From Akkermansia muciniphila (GTDB lineage Bacteria; Verrucomicrobiota; Verrucomicrobiia; Verrucomicrobiales; V1-33), in contig CALQSQ010000044.1 of NCBI GenBank assembly GCA_943333275.1, positions 1 through 44,746 on the forward strand: 44,746 bases of DNA, written 5' to 3'. Shown in pieces: positions 28,833 through 37,507 of this stretch; positions within the stretch are counted from its first letter, which is position 1; each line of letters starts with the position of its first letter. A program made the position numbers and the translations under genes. Below the pieces are notes generated by a model. It saw nothing but the letters and a program-made list of their open reading frames with translations. It did no database searches and was not told the origin of the DNA.

Positions 28833-30287
28833 TTAATGGTTGGGGGGATTCAGCACCCACGTGTCTTTGGAGCCACCGCCCTGGGAACTGTTGACCACCA
28901 GGCTGCCCTTGCGCAGGGCCACCCGTGTCAGGCCGCCGGGAGTGACGCTGACTTTGTCGCCATAGAGGACATAGGGGCGAAGGTCGATGTGGCGGCCTTC
29001 CAGGGTTTCGGTCTCATTGCCCCAGGTGGGATGGCGACTGAGAGAAATGGGGGGCTGCCCGATGAAATTCCGCGGATTGGCAATGATGAGCTGGCGGAAT
29101 TCCTCGATCTCCTCCTTGCTGGCCCACGGTCCCATCAGCATTCCATAGCCCCCGGCTTCATTGGCGGATTTCACGACCAGCTTGTTCAGGTTTTCGAGGA
29201 TGTATTCGCGATCCGATGTTTCACTGGCCAGGAAGGTTTCCACATTGGGAAGAATCGGGTCTTCGCCCAGGTAATATTTGATGATCTTGGGCACGTAGTA
29301 ATAGACGACCTTGTCATCGGCCACGCCTGTCCCAATGCTGTTGGCCAGGCACAGATTGCCCGCGCGGCAGGCGTTCACCAAGCCGGAGACCCCGAGCAGG
29401 GAATCGCTGCGGAAGACGCTGGGATCAATGAAATCATCGTCAATGCGGCGGTAGATCACGTCGACCTGCATCAGCCCGGCAGTGGTGCGCATGTAAACTT
29501 TGAAATCGCGCACAATCAGGTCGCGCCCCTCCACAATCGGGATGCCCATCTGCCGTGCCAGAAAGGCGTGTTCAAAATAGGCGCTGTTGTAAACCCCCGG
29601 CGTCAGCAGCACCACATTGGGAACTTCCCCATGGCAGCCGGGAGGACTCACGTGCTGGAGGTTTCTCAGCAATTGCTGCGGATAGGAATCCACCCAGGCC
29701 ACATTCGACGCCCGATACATCTCTGGAAACGCGCGTTTCATCGCGGAGCGATTCTCCAGCATATAACTCGCCCCCGAAGGACAGCGGAGATTGTCTTCGA
29801 GCACCAGATACTGCCCATTGCCCCCCCGGATCAAATCCGTGCCGCAGATGTGCACATAAATGTTCTGCGGCACTTCGAAGTGCATGAATTCACGCCGGAA
29901 GTGTTTCGCACTCAAAATGACCTGCGCGGGGATCGTGCGATCCTTGAGGATCTTCTGCTCGTGATAAATGTCGTGCAGGAAAAGGTTCAGCGCCGTGATG
30001 CGCTGAATCAGCCCGCGCTCGATCACCTCCCACTCGTGCGCCGGAATGATTCGTGGCACGCAGTCAAAGGGGAAAATCCGCTCCGTCCCCTGCGAGTCCT
30101 GATACACTGTAAACGTCACCCCGCCCCGCATGAACGAGAGTTCCACCGCCGTCTGCTTCTGGCCGTAATCCTTCACGGACATTTCCTGGAACTGATCCAT
30201 CACCGCCTGGTAATGCGGACGGACATGCCCCTCCGGGGTAAACATTTCGTCGAAGAAGCCGTCGGTTTGGTAGTTGTGAAAGAGCAT
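28833..30287 (-). CDS. Circularly permuted type 2 ATP-grasp protein (unit gene 1)
   Basis: 484 aa from the ATG at 30287, giving the family's typical start ([17 protein letters not shown]); a TTG at 30329 would add 14 residues. Markers: [50 protein letters not shown] with Glu164-Asp165-Asn166, SYMLENR, and a later [17 protein letters not shown]-contact segment. ATP-grasp enzymes join a carboxylate to an amine using ATP, so this protein probably forms amide bonds; substrate unknown. First gene of the trio with alpha-E and transglutaminase genes. No signal peptide. The 121-bp gap upstream may hold the promoter. Confidence 0.95.
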   Translation of the reverse strand: MLFHNYQTDGFFDEMFTPEGHVRPHYQAVMDQFQEMSVKDYGQKQTAVELSFMRGGVTFTVYQDSQGTERIFPFDCVPRIIPAHEWEVIERGLIQRITALNLFLHDIYHEQKILKDRTIPAQVILSAKHFRREFMHFEVPQNIYVHICGTDLIRGGNGQYLVLEDNLRCPSGASYMLENRSAMKRAFPEMYRASNVAWVDSYPQQLLRNLQHVSPPGCHGEVPNVVLLTPGVYNSAYFEHAFLARQMGIPIVEGRDLIVRDFKVYMRTTAGLMQVDVIYRRIDDDFIDPSVFRSDSLLGVSGLVNACRAGNLCLANSIGTGVADDKVVYYYVPKIIKYYLGEDPILPNVETFLASETSDREYILENLNKLVVKSANEAGGYGMLMGPWASKEEIEEFRQLIIANPRNFIGQPPISLSRHPTWGNETETLEGRHIDLRPYVLYGDKVSVTPGGLTRVALRKGSLVVNSSQGGGSKDTWVLNPPNH

Positions 30288-30408
30288 GGAGCGTGAGACT
30301 GGATCACTCTCATGCAAATTCCCTGCCAAGTAGAGGGAAATTTTGGCGAAAGGGCAAATTCGATATCAGGTCCGACCAACTGCCGCTGTTCAGACCTTAC
30401 GTGCGTGT

Positions 30409-31323
30409 CTAGGCCTGCGAGAAATAATCCTCGCTCTGGTAGTTCCCATCCGCCATGCGCGCCAGTTGCAGCGTCACATCGGTCAGCAGACCGCTGGCAC
30501 CGAAGCGAAAGAGATCGGGCGTGAGCCAGGCATCGCCCAGTGTTTCCTTGAGCATCACCAGATAATGCAGCGCTTCCTTGGACTTGCGGATGCCGCCGGC
30601 GGGCTTCATGCCTATGCGCCGGCCCGTCGCGTAGTAAAAATCTCGAATCGCTTCAAACATCACAAGGGTGACCGGCATCGTCGCGGCGGGGCTTACCTTG
30701 CCGGTGCTGGTCTTGATGAAATGGCCGCCCGCCTGCATCGCGATCTCGCTGGCGAGCCGGACGTTGTCGTAGGTTTTCAGTTCGCCAGTTTCCAAAATGA
30801 CTTTCAAGTGCGCCTCCCCGCAGGCTTCACGCACCGCCGCGATCTCATCGTAGACTTTGGCATAATCGCCGCGCAGAAACGCTCCTCGGTCGATGACCAT
30901 GTCAATTTCATCCGCCCCCTCCCTGACCGCAAATTTCACTTCGGCCAGTTTCGTGGCCAGTGGTGCCTGCCCGCTTGGAAAAGCCGTAGCCACACTGGCC
31001 AGGTGGATGCCCGTGCCTTCCAGATGCTTGCGCGCCGAACGAACGAGATTGGGATACACACAGACCGCCGCCGTGGACGGACAGCCGTAGCGCTCAGGCA
31101 TGGGCGAGCGGGCTTTGGCGCAGAGGTGGGCAATCTTGCCGGGCGTGTCCGCGCCTTCCAGCGTGGTGAGATCCATCATCGTCACCGCCAGTTTGAGTCC
31201 GGCCACTTTCGCATCGGATTTCAAACTGCGGGTCGTAAAACTCCGAGCCCTTTCCTCCACCATGATCTGGTCCACCGGAGGAGCAGTGAACCGGGAAGAC
31301 CGGGAGATGGCGGGGGCGGGCAT
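30409..31323 (-). CDS. deoC: Deoxyribose-phosphate aldolase
   Basis: 304 aa, longer than the ~220-260 aa of many DeoC. Schiff-base Lys204 in HFIKTSTGK, second Lys240 in KPAGGIRKS, and Asp141 in GADEIDMVID are all present, with the entry strand AVTMMDLTTLEG and VCVYPNLV. It splits 2-deoxyribose-5-phosphate into glyceraldehyde-3-phosphate and acetaldehyde in nucleoside breakdown. The N-terminal ~45 residues are extra. It follows the lipoprotein gene by eight bp, suggesting a shared transcript. No other deo genes are nearby. Confidence 0.96.
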   Translation of the reverse strand: MPAPAISRSSRFTAPPVDQIMVEERARSFTTRSLKSDAKVAGLKLAVTMMDLTTLEGADTPGKIAHLCAKARSPMPERYGCPSTAAVCVYPNLVRSARKHLEGTGIHLASVATAFPSGQAPLATKLAEVKFAVREGADEIDMVIDRGAFLRGDYAKVYDEIAAVREACGEAHLKVILETGELKTYDNVRLASEIAMQAGGHFIKTSTGKVSPAATMPVTLVMFEAIRDFYYATGRRIGMKPAGGIRKSKEALHYLVMLKETLGDAWLTPDLFRFGASGLLTDVTLQLARMADGNYQSEDYFSQA

Positions 31324-31331
31324 TAGGATGA

Positions 31332-32003
31332 TTACTGAGGTGCTGGGGCAGGAGCGGCTGGCGCAGGAGCGGCTGGCGCAGGAGCGGCTGGCGCAGGTGC
31401 AGGTGCGGGAACTGGAGCGGCAGGAGATGGAGCAGGAGCCTCTGGAGCGGGAGTCGCTGGTGTAGGTGCTGCGGGAGGTGAAGGGACGGTCGGGGCAGGC
31501 TCGGTCGGAGGGGCAGGCACCGGAACCAAGGTTCCAGCATCGGTGGGGGCGGGGGACACGGTCGGAGGGGCATTCTTCGCGGCTTCCCTGGCGGCTTTCC
31601 GGGCGGCGGACAGCGCGCGCGCCTCCTCGATTTTCTTCGCGGCATTGGGGAGCAGGTCTTGCACCTGACGATAAACTTTTTCGAATTCGGCGACTTTAGA
31701 CTGGAACTGAGGGAGTTCGTCCTCCTTGAGCCTACCTCCGATGTTACGGGCATTGATGCTGAAGGCCGTCCCCTCGGCATTTAAAATTTGAAATTTAGAA
31801 GTGTCCCCGGCATTGAGAGCGGTCTTCGCCCTTTCTGCATAAGTCTCAAATTGCTTGAGAAACTCGCCCGCATTGGGATCGGAAAATTTACCATCGGCAC
31901 CGGGAGGCGGGGGAGGTGGAGCCACGACGGTTTTGGGTTTATCGCAAGCGACGACCAGCAGCGCACAGACGCCTAGAACAGAGCAGAAAGGAATGATTTT
32001 CAT
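31332..32003 (-). CDS. Putative lipoprotein with Pro/Ala-rich tail
   Basis: 223 aa from the ATG at 32003; a longer frame to 32144 is rejected because it lacks a signal and overlaps a REP-like palindrome. The start gives a lipoprotein signal with lipobox VVAC and Cys20. Residues ~40-145 are helical and charged (FLKQFETYAERAKTALNAG, EEARALSAARKAAREAA); the last ~75 are a Pro/Ala-rich stalk of PAAPA-type units. Such tails span peptidoglycan or extend from the surface. Function unknown. The tail is encoded by short tandem repeats that could vary in length. Confidence 0.75.
   Translation of the reverse strand: MKIIPFCSVLGVCALLVVACDKPKTVVAPPPPPPGADGKFSDPNAGEFLKQFETYAERAKTALNAGDTSKFQILNAEGTAFSINARNIGGRLKEDELPQFQSKVAEFEKVYRQVQDLLPNAAKKIEEARALSAARKAAREAAKNAPPTVSPAPTDAGTLVPVPAPPTEPAPTVPSPPAAPTPATPAPEAPAPSPAAPVPAPAPAPAAPAPAAPAPAAPAPAPQ
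31348..31392 (-). repeat. Three perfect 15-bp tandem repeats in the lipoprotein gene
   Basis: On the plus strand GCAGGAGCGGCTGGC repeats at 31348, 31363 and 31378. The repeats encode PAPAA units, so a change in copy number would stay in frame. Confidence 0.8.
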
Positions 32004-32095
32004 GGGGAGCTGAGGATGGGGAGTTGGGGGAATCGGTGAATATCCGAGCGACAGTTTACTGCTCCCCTGCAAACCGTCGAGCCTCTTTCTTGGGG

Positions 32096-32122
32096 CCCCG
32101 CGAAGAATTTGCAACTTCGCCC
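32096..32122. repeat. Degenerate REP-like palindrome
   Basis: GCGAAG (32100-32105), loop AATTTGCAA, CTTCGC (32115-32120). The arms equal those of the REPs at 8.7-9.5 kb, and the right half AACTTCGC continues the match, but the loop is longer. It lies between the lipoprotein gene and tRNA-Leu. Confidence 0.45.
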
Positions 32123-32175
32123 TTTGCATTTTTACCATCGTCATGCTACCTCAACCACCTACTTAGCTAACTCAT

Positions 32176-32263
32176 CCCGGTGTGGCGGAATTGGTAGACG
32201 CGGCGGACTCAAAATCCGTTGTCCTTTAAAGACGTGTGGGTTCGAGTCCCTCCGCCGGGACCA
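32176..32263 (+). tRNA. tRNA-Leu (CAA)
   Basis: Acceptor CCCGGTG/CGCCGGG, D arm beginning GCGGAATTGGTAGACGC, anticodon arm GCGGA-CTCAAAA-TCCGT with anticodon CAA, a long class II variable arm, T arm GTGGG-TTCGAGT-CCCTC, discriminator A and encoded CCA. It decodes UUG. Confidence 0.96.
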
Positions 32264-32589
32264 GCTGAGGGCTGGTAAATCAAGGGTTGCAGCGGTTTTC
32301 GATAATGGCGGCGGCTAAACCGAGAGGAGTTGTAAAGAGTTAAAAAGAGCCAAGAAGAGGAAATTTTAGCCTACAATTAGCCTACACTCCCCGCAAAGTC
32401 TACAGGCTGATTCGGCCCTCGCGGGCGCACGCGAGGCTTGGCGCGCCTCTCCCTGTGCCTTTGTCGGGGTCGCGGTTGAATTCTCCATAGATAGTGCACC
32501 CAATTACTGCGTTCTTGCGGATGCGTCTGAGTCCTGTGGGAGGGCCACCTGTTCCATTGGTTGGGCGGTTGGTAACTAATCAAGCCCCC
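32264..32589. other. 326-bp gene-free stretch after tRNA-Leu
   Basis: No convincing gene. It holds a 10-bp direct repeat TTAGCCTACA at 32366 and 32377, and a hairpin CCTCGCG-GGCGCA-CGCGAGG at 32417-32436 without a T-run. Local composition is AT-richer for the first ~130 bp. The position just 3' of a tRNA is where integrating elements insert, but no integrase gene or copy of the tRNA 3' end was seen. Confidence 0.5.
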
Positions 32590-33012
32590 TTATCTGATAG
32601 GAATTTGCTTCTTCATGGTCGCGTTGGACTGTGGATCGGAATCGGGGAGGGAGGGGGGCTGATGCCCGGGCTGGATGCCAGCGTTACGCTCCGGTGAAGA
32701 ACTGAGCTTTACCACGATGCAAGCGGCGAACCCTAGCGCCACGAGGATCATAGCGATTTTATCCGGCAGCGTCCGGTTCTGCGACGTGTCTTTTCCATCC
32801 ATCCGTCCGCGCAGCAAGAGGAACGCAAGAAGCAGAAGGGTGATTCCGGCCACATATCCCATCGCGCCTTGAAAATGAACCCCGCGGGTTTTGAGCTCTC
32901 CCGCATAGATGCTCCTGATTCCGACGAACAAGAGCCCGGCGCCAAGGATTCGTGTAATCGTGAGCCCAGGAACGAGGTTGTGGGTCCAGATGCTTTTGCG
33001 TTTTGTGCTCAC
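32590..33012 (-). CDS. Small membrane protein, unknown function (140 aa)
   Basis: GTG start at 33012, 21 bp after the stop of the RCC1/lectin gene on the same strand, with AGGA 11-14 bases upstream. Three membrane helices at about residues 13-37, 51-70 and 85-103 (LLLLAFLLLRG, MILVALGFAACIVV), a basic N-terminus, and a polar Pro/Ser/Gln tail. No family recognised. Its place at the end of the giant-gene block suggests it could be co-transcribed with it. Confidence 0.62.
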   Translation of the reverse strand: MSTKRKSIWTHNLVPGLTITRILGAGLLFVGIRSIYAGELKTRGVHFQGAMGYVAGITLLLLAFLLLRGRMDGKDTSQNRTLPDKIAMILVALGFAACIVVKLSSSPERNAGIQPGHQPPSLPDSDPQSNATMKKQIPIR

Positions 33013-33033
33013 GGCGGTGCGTTCCTGAATGAC

Positions 33034-36000
33034 TTAATTTCTTCTTGGGCGGAAATACCTCATTTCCTGGTTCTCGGTCGAGTAGAACCGGGTCACTACG
33101 TTGCTTTGCCCGATGATGTCCGTTTCGAGAGTCGTCCAGTTTTGAAGGTCTGTTGAGCCTTCGATTCTGTAACTTACTCCGGCGGCAGCATTGAAACGGA
33201 ACTCGACGGCGGTGCGGATGGATGAAACCGCCTCCGGAGTGCTCGTCGCCAACGCAGGATTGAAGCCCGTGTTCACCTCGAAGAGATCGTCAAAGCCATC
33301 TCCGTCAGTGTCCGCGAGGGAGGGGTTGCTGTGATAGATCTCGATCTCAAGCCGGTCGTTGAGGCCGTCATCATCCGTATCGACTTTGATCGGGCTTGAT
33401 CCGTATGTATTGACTTCCACTCCATCCAACAGGCCGTCTCCGTCAGTGTCCTCCCACACCGGGCTGGAATGCGTGCTGTTTACTTCCATGCCGTCGGTCA
33501 AGCCATCCCCATCCGTATCGGGATCGAGTGGATTACTGCCAACGCGCTCGAAAATGTAGCCAACCGCCGCAAAGTTTGGCACTGAGTCGGCCCACAGCGT
33601 GGAGTTGGGTGCAATGATGGTATTATTTTCGGCTGCCGCTCCATCTGGCTGGCCTGCCAGCCAACGTGTGTAGGTGGTGGCGGAACCATCAGTCCATACC
33701 CAAGTGCCCTCAATGGTGGCGTCGGATAACCCGATCCACAAATAACCCTGCGTCGTCTGGCGGGCCTTGCCAGCGACACGTAGGTAGTCGGAGGCAGACG
33801 GGAAGCCGGCGATGCGCCCTCCTTTGGAAGCTGCATCGGCGGCAGCCTGAGGATAGGTAAAGGAGCCTTGAACCAGTTTGTAGTAACTGCCTGCAAAGTG
33901 AACCTCTGCACCGTCGCTGAGGCCGTCTCCATCAGTGTCGGCTTGAAGCGGATCAGTCCCGTATTGGGTCACTTCGGCCAGATTATTCAGGGTGTCTGCA
34001 TCCGCGTCCTCCAGGGCATCGTTTGTGCCATTGTTGTTGGTGTCAGCCAGTTTGGGGCTGGTGTGGGTGAGGTTCACCTCCTGTGCATCGGTCAGTCCGT
34101 CCCCATCCGTGTCAGCCAGGAAAGGATTCGATCCAGCCGCCTCTTCCGCACCATCGTTGAGCCCGTCCCCGTCGGCGTCCGCCACGTTGGGATCTGTCGC
34201 ATAACCGGTTTCCAGAAGGTAGCCATCGCGCACGGTCGTGGGGGATCGGTCGAACCATTTTCCGATTTCGCCACCGGCTCCGCCGCAGACCTCGGCATAG
34301 TCCAGGGTATTGCCTGTGGCGGCGCTTGGCCTGCTGATGCCCCACTGGCTGAAAGAAAAGGGTGCACCGTTTACCCACTTCCAGGTTCCTTCCGTGGTCG
34401 CATCACTCGCGCCGATCCAGAGCCCGCTGTAATCATCCAGGGCATTTGCTCCCAGGGATTCCATCGCCCGGTCCCAACTCTCCTGCGACGGAAAACACGC
34501 AAGTTCTCCATTGCGGGCGTGAGCGCCGGCACGCGCTTGAGCCCAGGTGAATGATCCGGCAATGATTGAGAAACGCCCCAGTCCAACTTCATGAGCATCG
34601 GAAAGCCCATCCCCATCGGAATCCGCAAGGTTCGGGTTGGTCTGGTAGATGACCGCTTCTGCATAATTACTCAAGCCATCTCCGTCACTGTCCGCCAAGT
34701 CCGGTGCGAATGCTGCCCCAACGGTCTTGTCGCTGTCCATGAGCAACTGAAGCGGGTTGGTGGTGCCAGAGGCGCTGCCAGTCCAGCTAACGAAAATATA
34801 ACCCGCATCTGGCGTGGCTGTAAGGGTGGCTGTAGCTCCTGGCGCGAATGTTCCGCCGCCGGTGATAGTGCCGTGGGAGACAGGTGAAACTGTAAGCACT
34901 TTGGCAAGGCTGGTGAGTGCCACGGTGTGCTCGAAGCCTGACGCAATCGCCGTTACTCCGCTCAGGCCCACAGGAACCACTGTTTGACCTTCTGTGTTTA
35001 AGCCCCACGCCGCCACCGTGCCATCGTTCTTCAAGATAAGATTATTTTCCACACCTGCCGCAATGGCAGCCACCCCAGCTAATCCAACAGGAACGTTTGT
35101 TTGACCATTCCCGTTATATCCCCAAGCCACGACCTCGCCATTGCTGGTCAAGGCCAAAGTGTGTCCCCCTCCCCCCGCAATGGCAGCCACCCCGGTTAAC
35201 CCAACAGGAACGATTGACTGCCCAAACTCAGGCCAGTTCTCTGGGCTCGTCATTCCTGCCCCCCAAGCCACTAACGATCCATCGCTCTTCAAGGCCACGG
35301 TGTTAAATCGGCCCGCCGCGATGGCTGTAACTTCAGTTAATCCAGTTGGAACGGTCATTTGATGATACTGGTCCGAACCCCAAACCACTACGGTGCCGTC
35401 GCTCTTCAAGGCCACAGTGTGTCCTCCTCCCGCCGCGATCGCCATCACCCCGTTTAAGCCAGGAGGAACGTCGGTTTGACCTTGTGCGTTTGATCCCCAG
35501 GCCACCACTGTGCCGTCGCTCTTCAAAGCCACGGTGTGCAACTCTCCCGCAGCAATTGCGGCCACCCCGTTTAAGCCGGGAGGAACGTCGGTTTGACCTT
35601 GTGCGTTTGATCCCCAGGCCACCACTGTGCCATCGCTCTTCAAAGCTACGGTGTGTGCCAAGCCAGCTGCGACCGCAGTAATGCCGCTCAAGCCAGCGGG
35701 AACGGTCGTTTGCCCATACTGGTTCCACCCCCACGCCTCCACCGTGCCTGCTGGAGCAATTGATGTCAGCACAAAAGTGTCGCTAGTTGTCAGTCCGCCA
35801 TCGCTTACGGTAATCGTAATCGTGGCAATCCCGCTCTGCCCTCCGTTCAGAAAAGCCTTCGGCGTCATCGTCACCGTGCGGTTCGCCCCACTCCCACCGA
35901 AGACAATGTTCGAGTTCGGCACCAGCGCCTGATTGCTCGAACTGGCGCTTACCGTAAGGGAAGCCGCCGCAGTCTCGGCATCACCCACGTTGAAAGGAAT

Positions 36001-37317
36001 CGCCGCCGTGCTGACGCCCCGGTTTGTGCTCTGATCGGCGATACCGCTAATCGTTGGCGGGTTAGCATTGGTAAGCGCCACCGTGTGATAATGTCCAGCC
36101 GCAATGGCTGTCACCCCGGTTAGCCCGGCAGGCACGATAGCCTGTCCAAATTCAGGGTAGACGCCTGTGTTGGTCTGGCCTGAACCCCATGTCACCACCG
36201 TGCCGTTGCTCTTCAAGGCCACACTGTGAGAGTTTCCCCCCGCAATGGCGGTAACTCCGCTTAAGCCCACCGGCACGTTCGTTTGCCCCCATCCATTGTC
36301 TCCCCAAGCCACCACAGTGCCATCACTCTTCAAGGCAAGCGAATGATTCACGCCCGCCGCAATGGCGGTCACGCCAGTTAAGCCAACAGGAACGTTGATT
36401 TGACCATATTCATTTCCTCCCCATGCCACCACTGTTCCGTCGTTCTTGAGTGCCAATGTGTGAGTCCATCCTCCTGCAATGGCAATCACTCCACTTAGGC
36501 CCAGAGGAACGCTGATCTGACCAAACTCATTTCCACCCCAACCCCCCACCGTGCCATCACTCTTCAAAACAACCGTGTGCTGTTCTCCCCCTCCAGCAAT
36601 AGCCGTTACCCCATTCAGGCCGGCGGGGACATTTGTTTGGCCGTAGTCGTTTCGTCCCCAAGCCACTACTGTGCCGTCACTCTTCAGGGCCACAGTATGG
36701 CTCGTCGCTGAAATGGCTGTAACACCACTTAAGCCCGCAGGAACGTCCGCTTGGCCATAGTCGTTCGGTCCCCACGCCACTGCCGTGCCATCGCCCTTCA
36801 AGGCTCCAGTGCCTCCTCCCCAAAGAGCTGTCACCCCGGTTAAGCCAGCAGGGACGTTCGTTGTGGAGCTATGTCCCCAAGCCACCACCGTGCCTGCCGG
36901 AGCAATCGAAGTCAGCACAAAAGTGTCGCTATTTGTCAGTCCGCCATCACTCACGGTAATCGTAATCGTGGCAACGCCGCTCTGCTCTCCATTCAAAAAA
37001 GCCTTCGGTGTCACTGTTACAGTGCGGTTTGCCCCGCTGCCACCGAAGACAATGTTCGAGTTCGGCACCAGCGCCTGGTTGCTCGAACTGGCGCTTACCG
37101 TAAGGGAAGACGCCGCCGTCTCGGCATCACCCACGGTGAAAGGAATCGCTGCCGTGCTCACTCCCCGGTTTGTGCTTTGATTGGCGATATCGCTAATCGT
37201 TGGGGCGCCTGCTGTCGCGGATCCACAGGAGAATGCCAGCACGCAGAGCACTGAACTGAGGAAGCGTTTCCCAAAAGAAGTCAGCCCAACCGTGGCTCGA
37301 TCTTTCATCGCAGACAT
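33034..37317 (-). CDS. Secreted RCC1-propeller / C-type lectin / TSP3 repeat protein
   Basis: 1427 aa from the ATG at 37317, which opens a signal peptide (FLSSVLCVLAFSCGSATAG); an ATG at 37413 adds 32 residues and is possible. Order: signal; Ig-like unit; seven RCC1 repeats; second Ig-like unit; seven RCC1 repeats (each with a GTVVAWG-type strand and an HTVALKSDG-type end); an InlB-type repeat (VSPVSHGTITGGGTF); TSP3 Asp-rich loops (DSDGDGLS); C-type lectin-like domain 1 (LWIGASDATTEGTWKWVNG); more TSP3; lectin-like domain 2 (LWIGLSDATIEGTWVWTDG); TSP3; C-terminal beta module (YRIEGSTDLQNW, ending RYFRPRRN). Two seven-bladed propellers are predicted. A calcium-dependent surface adhesin is inferred. 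Confidence 0.88.
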   Translation of the reverse strand: MSAMKDRATVGLTSFGKRFLSSVLCVLAFSCGSATAGAPTISDIANQSTNRGVSTAAIPFTVGDAETAASSLTVSASSSNQALVPNSNIVFGGSGANRTVTVTPKAFLNGEQSGVATITITVSDGGLTNSDTFVLTSIAPAGTVVAWGHSSTTNVPAGLTGVTALWGGGTGALKGDGTAVAWGPNDYGQADVPAGLSGVTAISATSHTVALKSDGTVVAWGRNDYGQTNVPAGLNGVTAIAGGGEQHTVVLKSDGTVGGWGGNEFGQISVPLGLSGVIAIAGGWTHTLALKNDGTVVAWGGNEYGQINVPVGLTGVTAIAAGVNHSLALKSDGTVVAWGDNGWGQTNVPVGLSGVTAIAGGNSHSVALKSNGTVVTWGSGQTNTGVYPEFGQAIVPAGLTGVTAIAAGHYHTVALTNANPPTISGIADQSTNRGVSTAAIPFNVGDAETAAASLTVSASSSNQALVPNSNIVFGGSGANRTVTMTPKAFLNGGQSGIATITITVSDGGLTTSDTFVLTSIAPAGTVEAWGWNQYGQTTVPAGLSGITAVAAGLAHTVALKSDGTVVAWGSNAQGQTDVPPGLNGVAAIAAGELHTVALKSDGTVVAWGSNAQGQTDVPPGLNGVMAIAAGGGHTVALKSDGTVVVWGSDQYHQMTVPTGLTEVTAIAAGRFNTVALKSDGSLVAWGAGMTSPENWPEFGQSIVPVGLTGVAAIAGGGGHTLALTSNGEVVAWGYNGNGQTNVPVGLAGVAAIAAGVENNLILKNDGTVAAWGLNTEGQTVVPVGLSGVTAIASGFEHTVALTSLAKVLTVSPVSHGTITGGGTFAPGATATLTATPDAGYIFVSWTGSASGTTNPLQLLMDSDKTVGAAFAPDLADSDGDGLSNYAEAVIYQTNPNLADSDGDGLSDAHEVGLGRFSIIAGSFTWAQARAGAHARNGELACFPSQESWDRAMESLGANALDDYSGLWIGASDATTEGTWKWVNGAPFSFSQWGISRPSAATGNTLDYAEVCGGAGGEIGKWFDRSPTTVRDGYLLETGYATDPNVADADGDGLNDGAEEAAGSNPFLADTDGDGLTDAQEVNLTHTSPKLADTNNNGTNDALEDADADTLNNLAEVTQYGTDPLQADTDGDGLSDGAEVHFAGSYYKLVQGSFTYPQAAADAASKGGRIAGFPSASDYLRVAGKARQTTQGYLWIGLSDATIEGTWVWTDGSATTYTRWLAGQPDGAAAENNTIIAPNSTLWADSVPNFAAVGYIFERVGSNPLDPDTDGDGLTDGMEVNSTHSSPVWEDTDGDGLLDGVEVNTYGSSPIKVDTDDDGLNDRLEIEIYHSNPSLADTDGDGFDDLFEVNTGFNPALATSTPEAVSSIRTAVEFRFNAAAGVSYRIEGSTDLQNWTTLETDIIGQSNVVTRFYSTENQEMRYFRPRRN
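33540..34580 (-). other. Two C-type lectin-like domains separated by TSP3 loops
   Basis: Lectin-like segments lie at about 34215-34580 and 33540-33890. Each has the LWIG..EGTW.W core and an upstream FTWAQARAGAHARNG-type helix. Asp-rich DxDxDG loops sit between and around them. Confidence 0.7.
34905..36890 (-). repeat. Two arrays of seven RCC1 repeats
   Basis: Array 1 covers about 36060-36890 and array 2 about 34905-35743, with an Ig-like unit between. Each blade is 39 codons (117 bp) or slightly more; two neighbouring blades near 35447-35686 (both GSNAQGQTDVPPGLNG) are almost identical, so that duplication is recent. Confidence 0.85.
35744..36060 (-). repeat. Ig-like module, copy B (~317 bp)
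   Basis: Nearly identical in sequence to modules at 36890-37205 and 44286-44602. All encode the same unit running from an NRGVS-type start through ANRTVTVTPKAFLNG (TMTP here) to LTSIAPAGTV. Confidence 0.8.
36890..37205 (-). repeat. Ig-like module, copy A (~316 bp)
   Basis: Same module as at 35744 and 44286; it begins directly after the signal peptide of the RCC1/lectin protein. Confidence 0.8.
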
Positions 37318-37507
37318 GGACGCCAGTTGGATGAATCTGCGAGGGAAATAAGCGAGGGGTGCAAATTGATCTTGATCTTGCTGGAAAAACTTGGAGGTGA
37401 AATTGCTTAACATAATTTTAGAGATTGGATGGTGGAATGTTTGTATTTAATGGGGGTCGAAAATCGAATGGCGTGATTTGAGGCGATTTGTAGTGTGGTT
37501 GGTCTTG

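Noticed and set aside
28836-30296. 486-codon plus-strand frame
   Set aside because: Exact antisense shadow of the ATP-grasp gene; His/Ala-rich translation with no domain.
32417-32436. GC-rich hairpin as terminator
   Set aside because: Seven-pair stem is strong, but no T-run follows in either direction.
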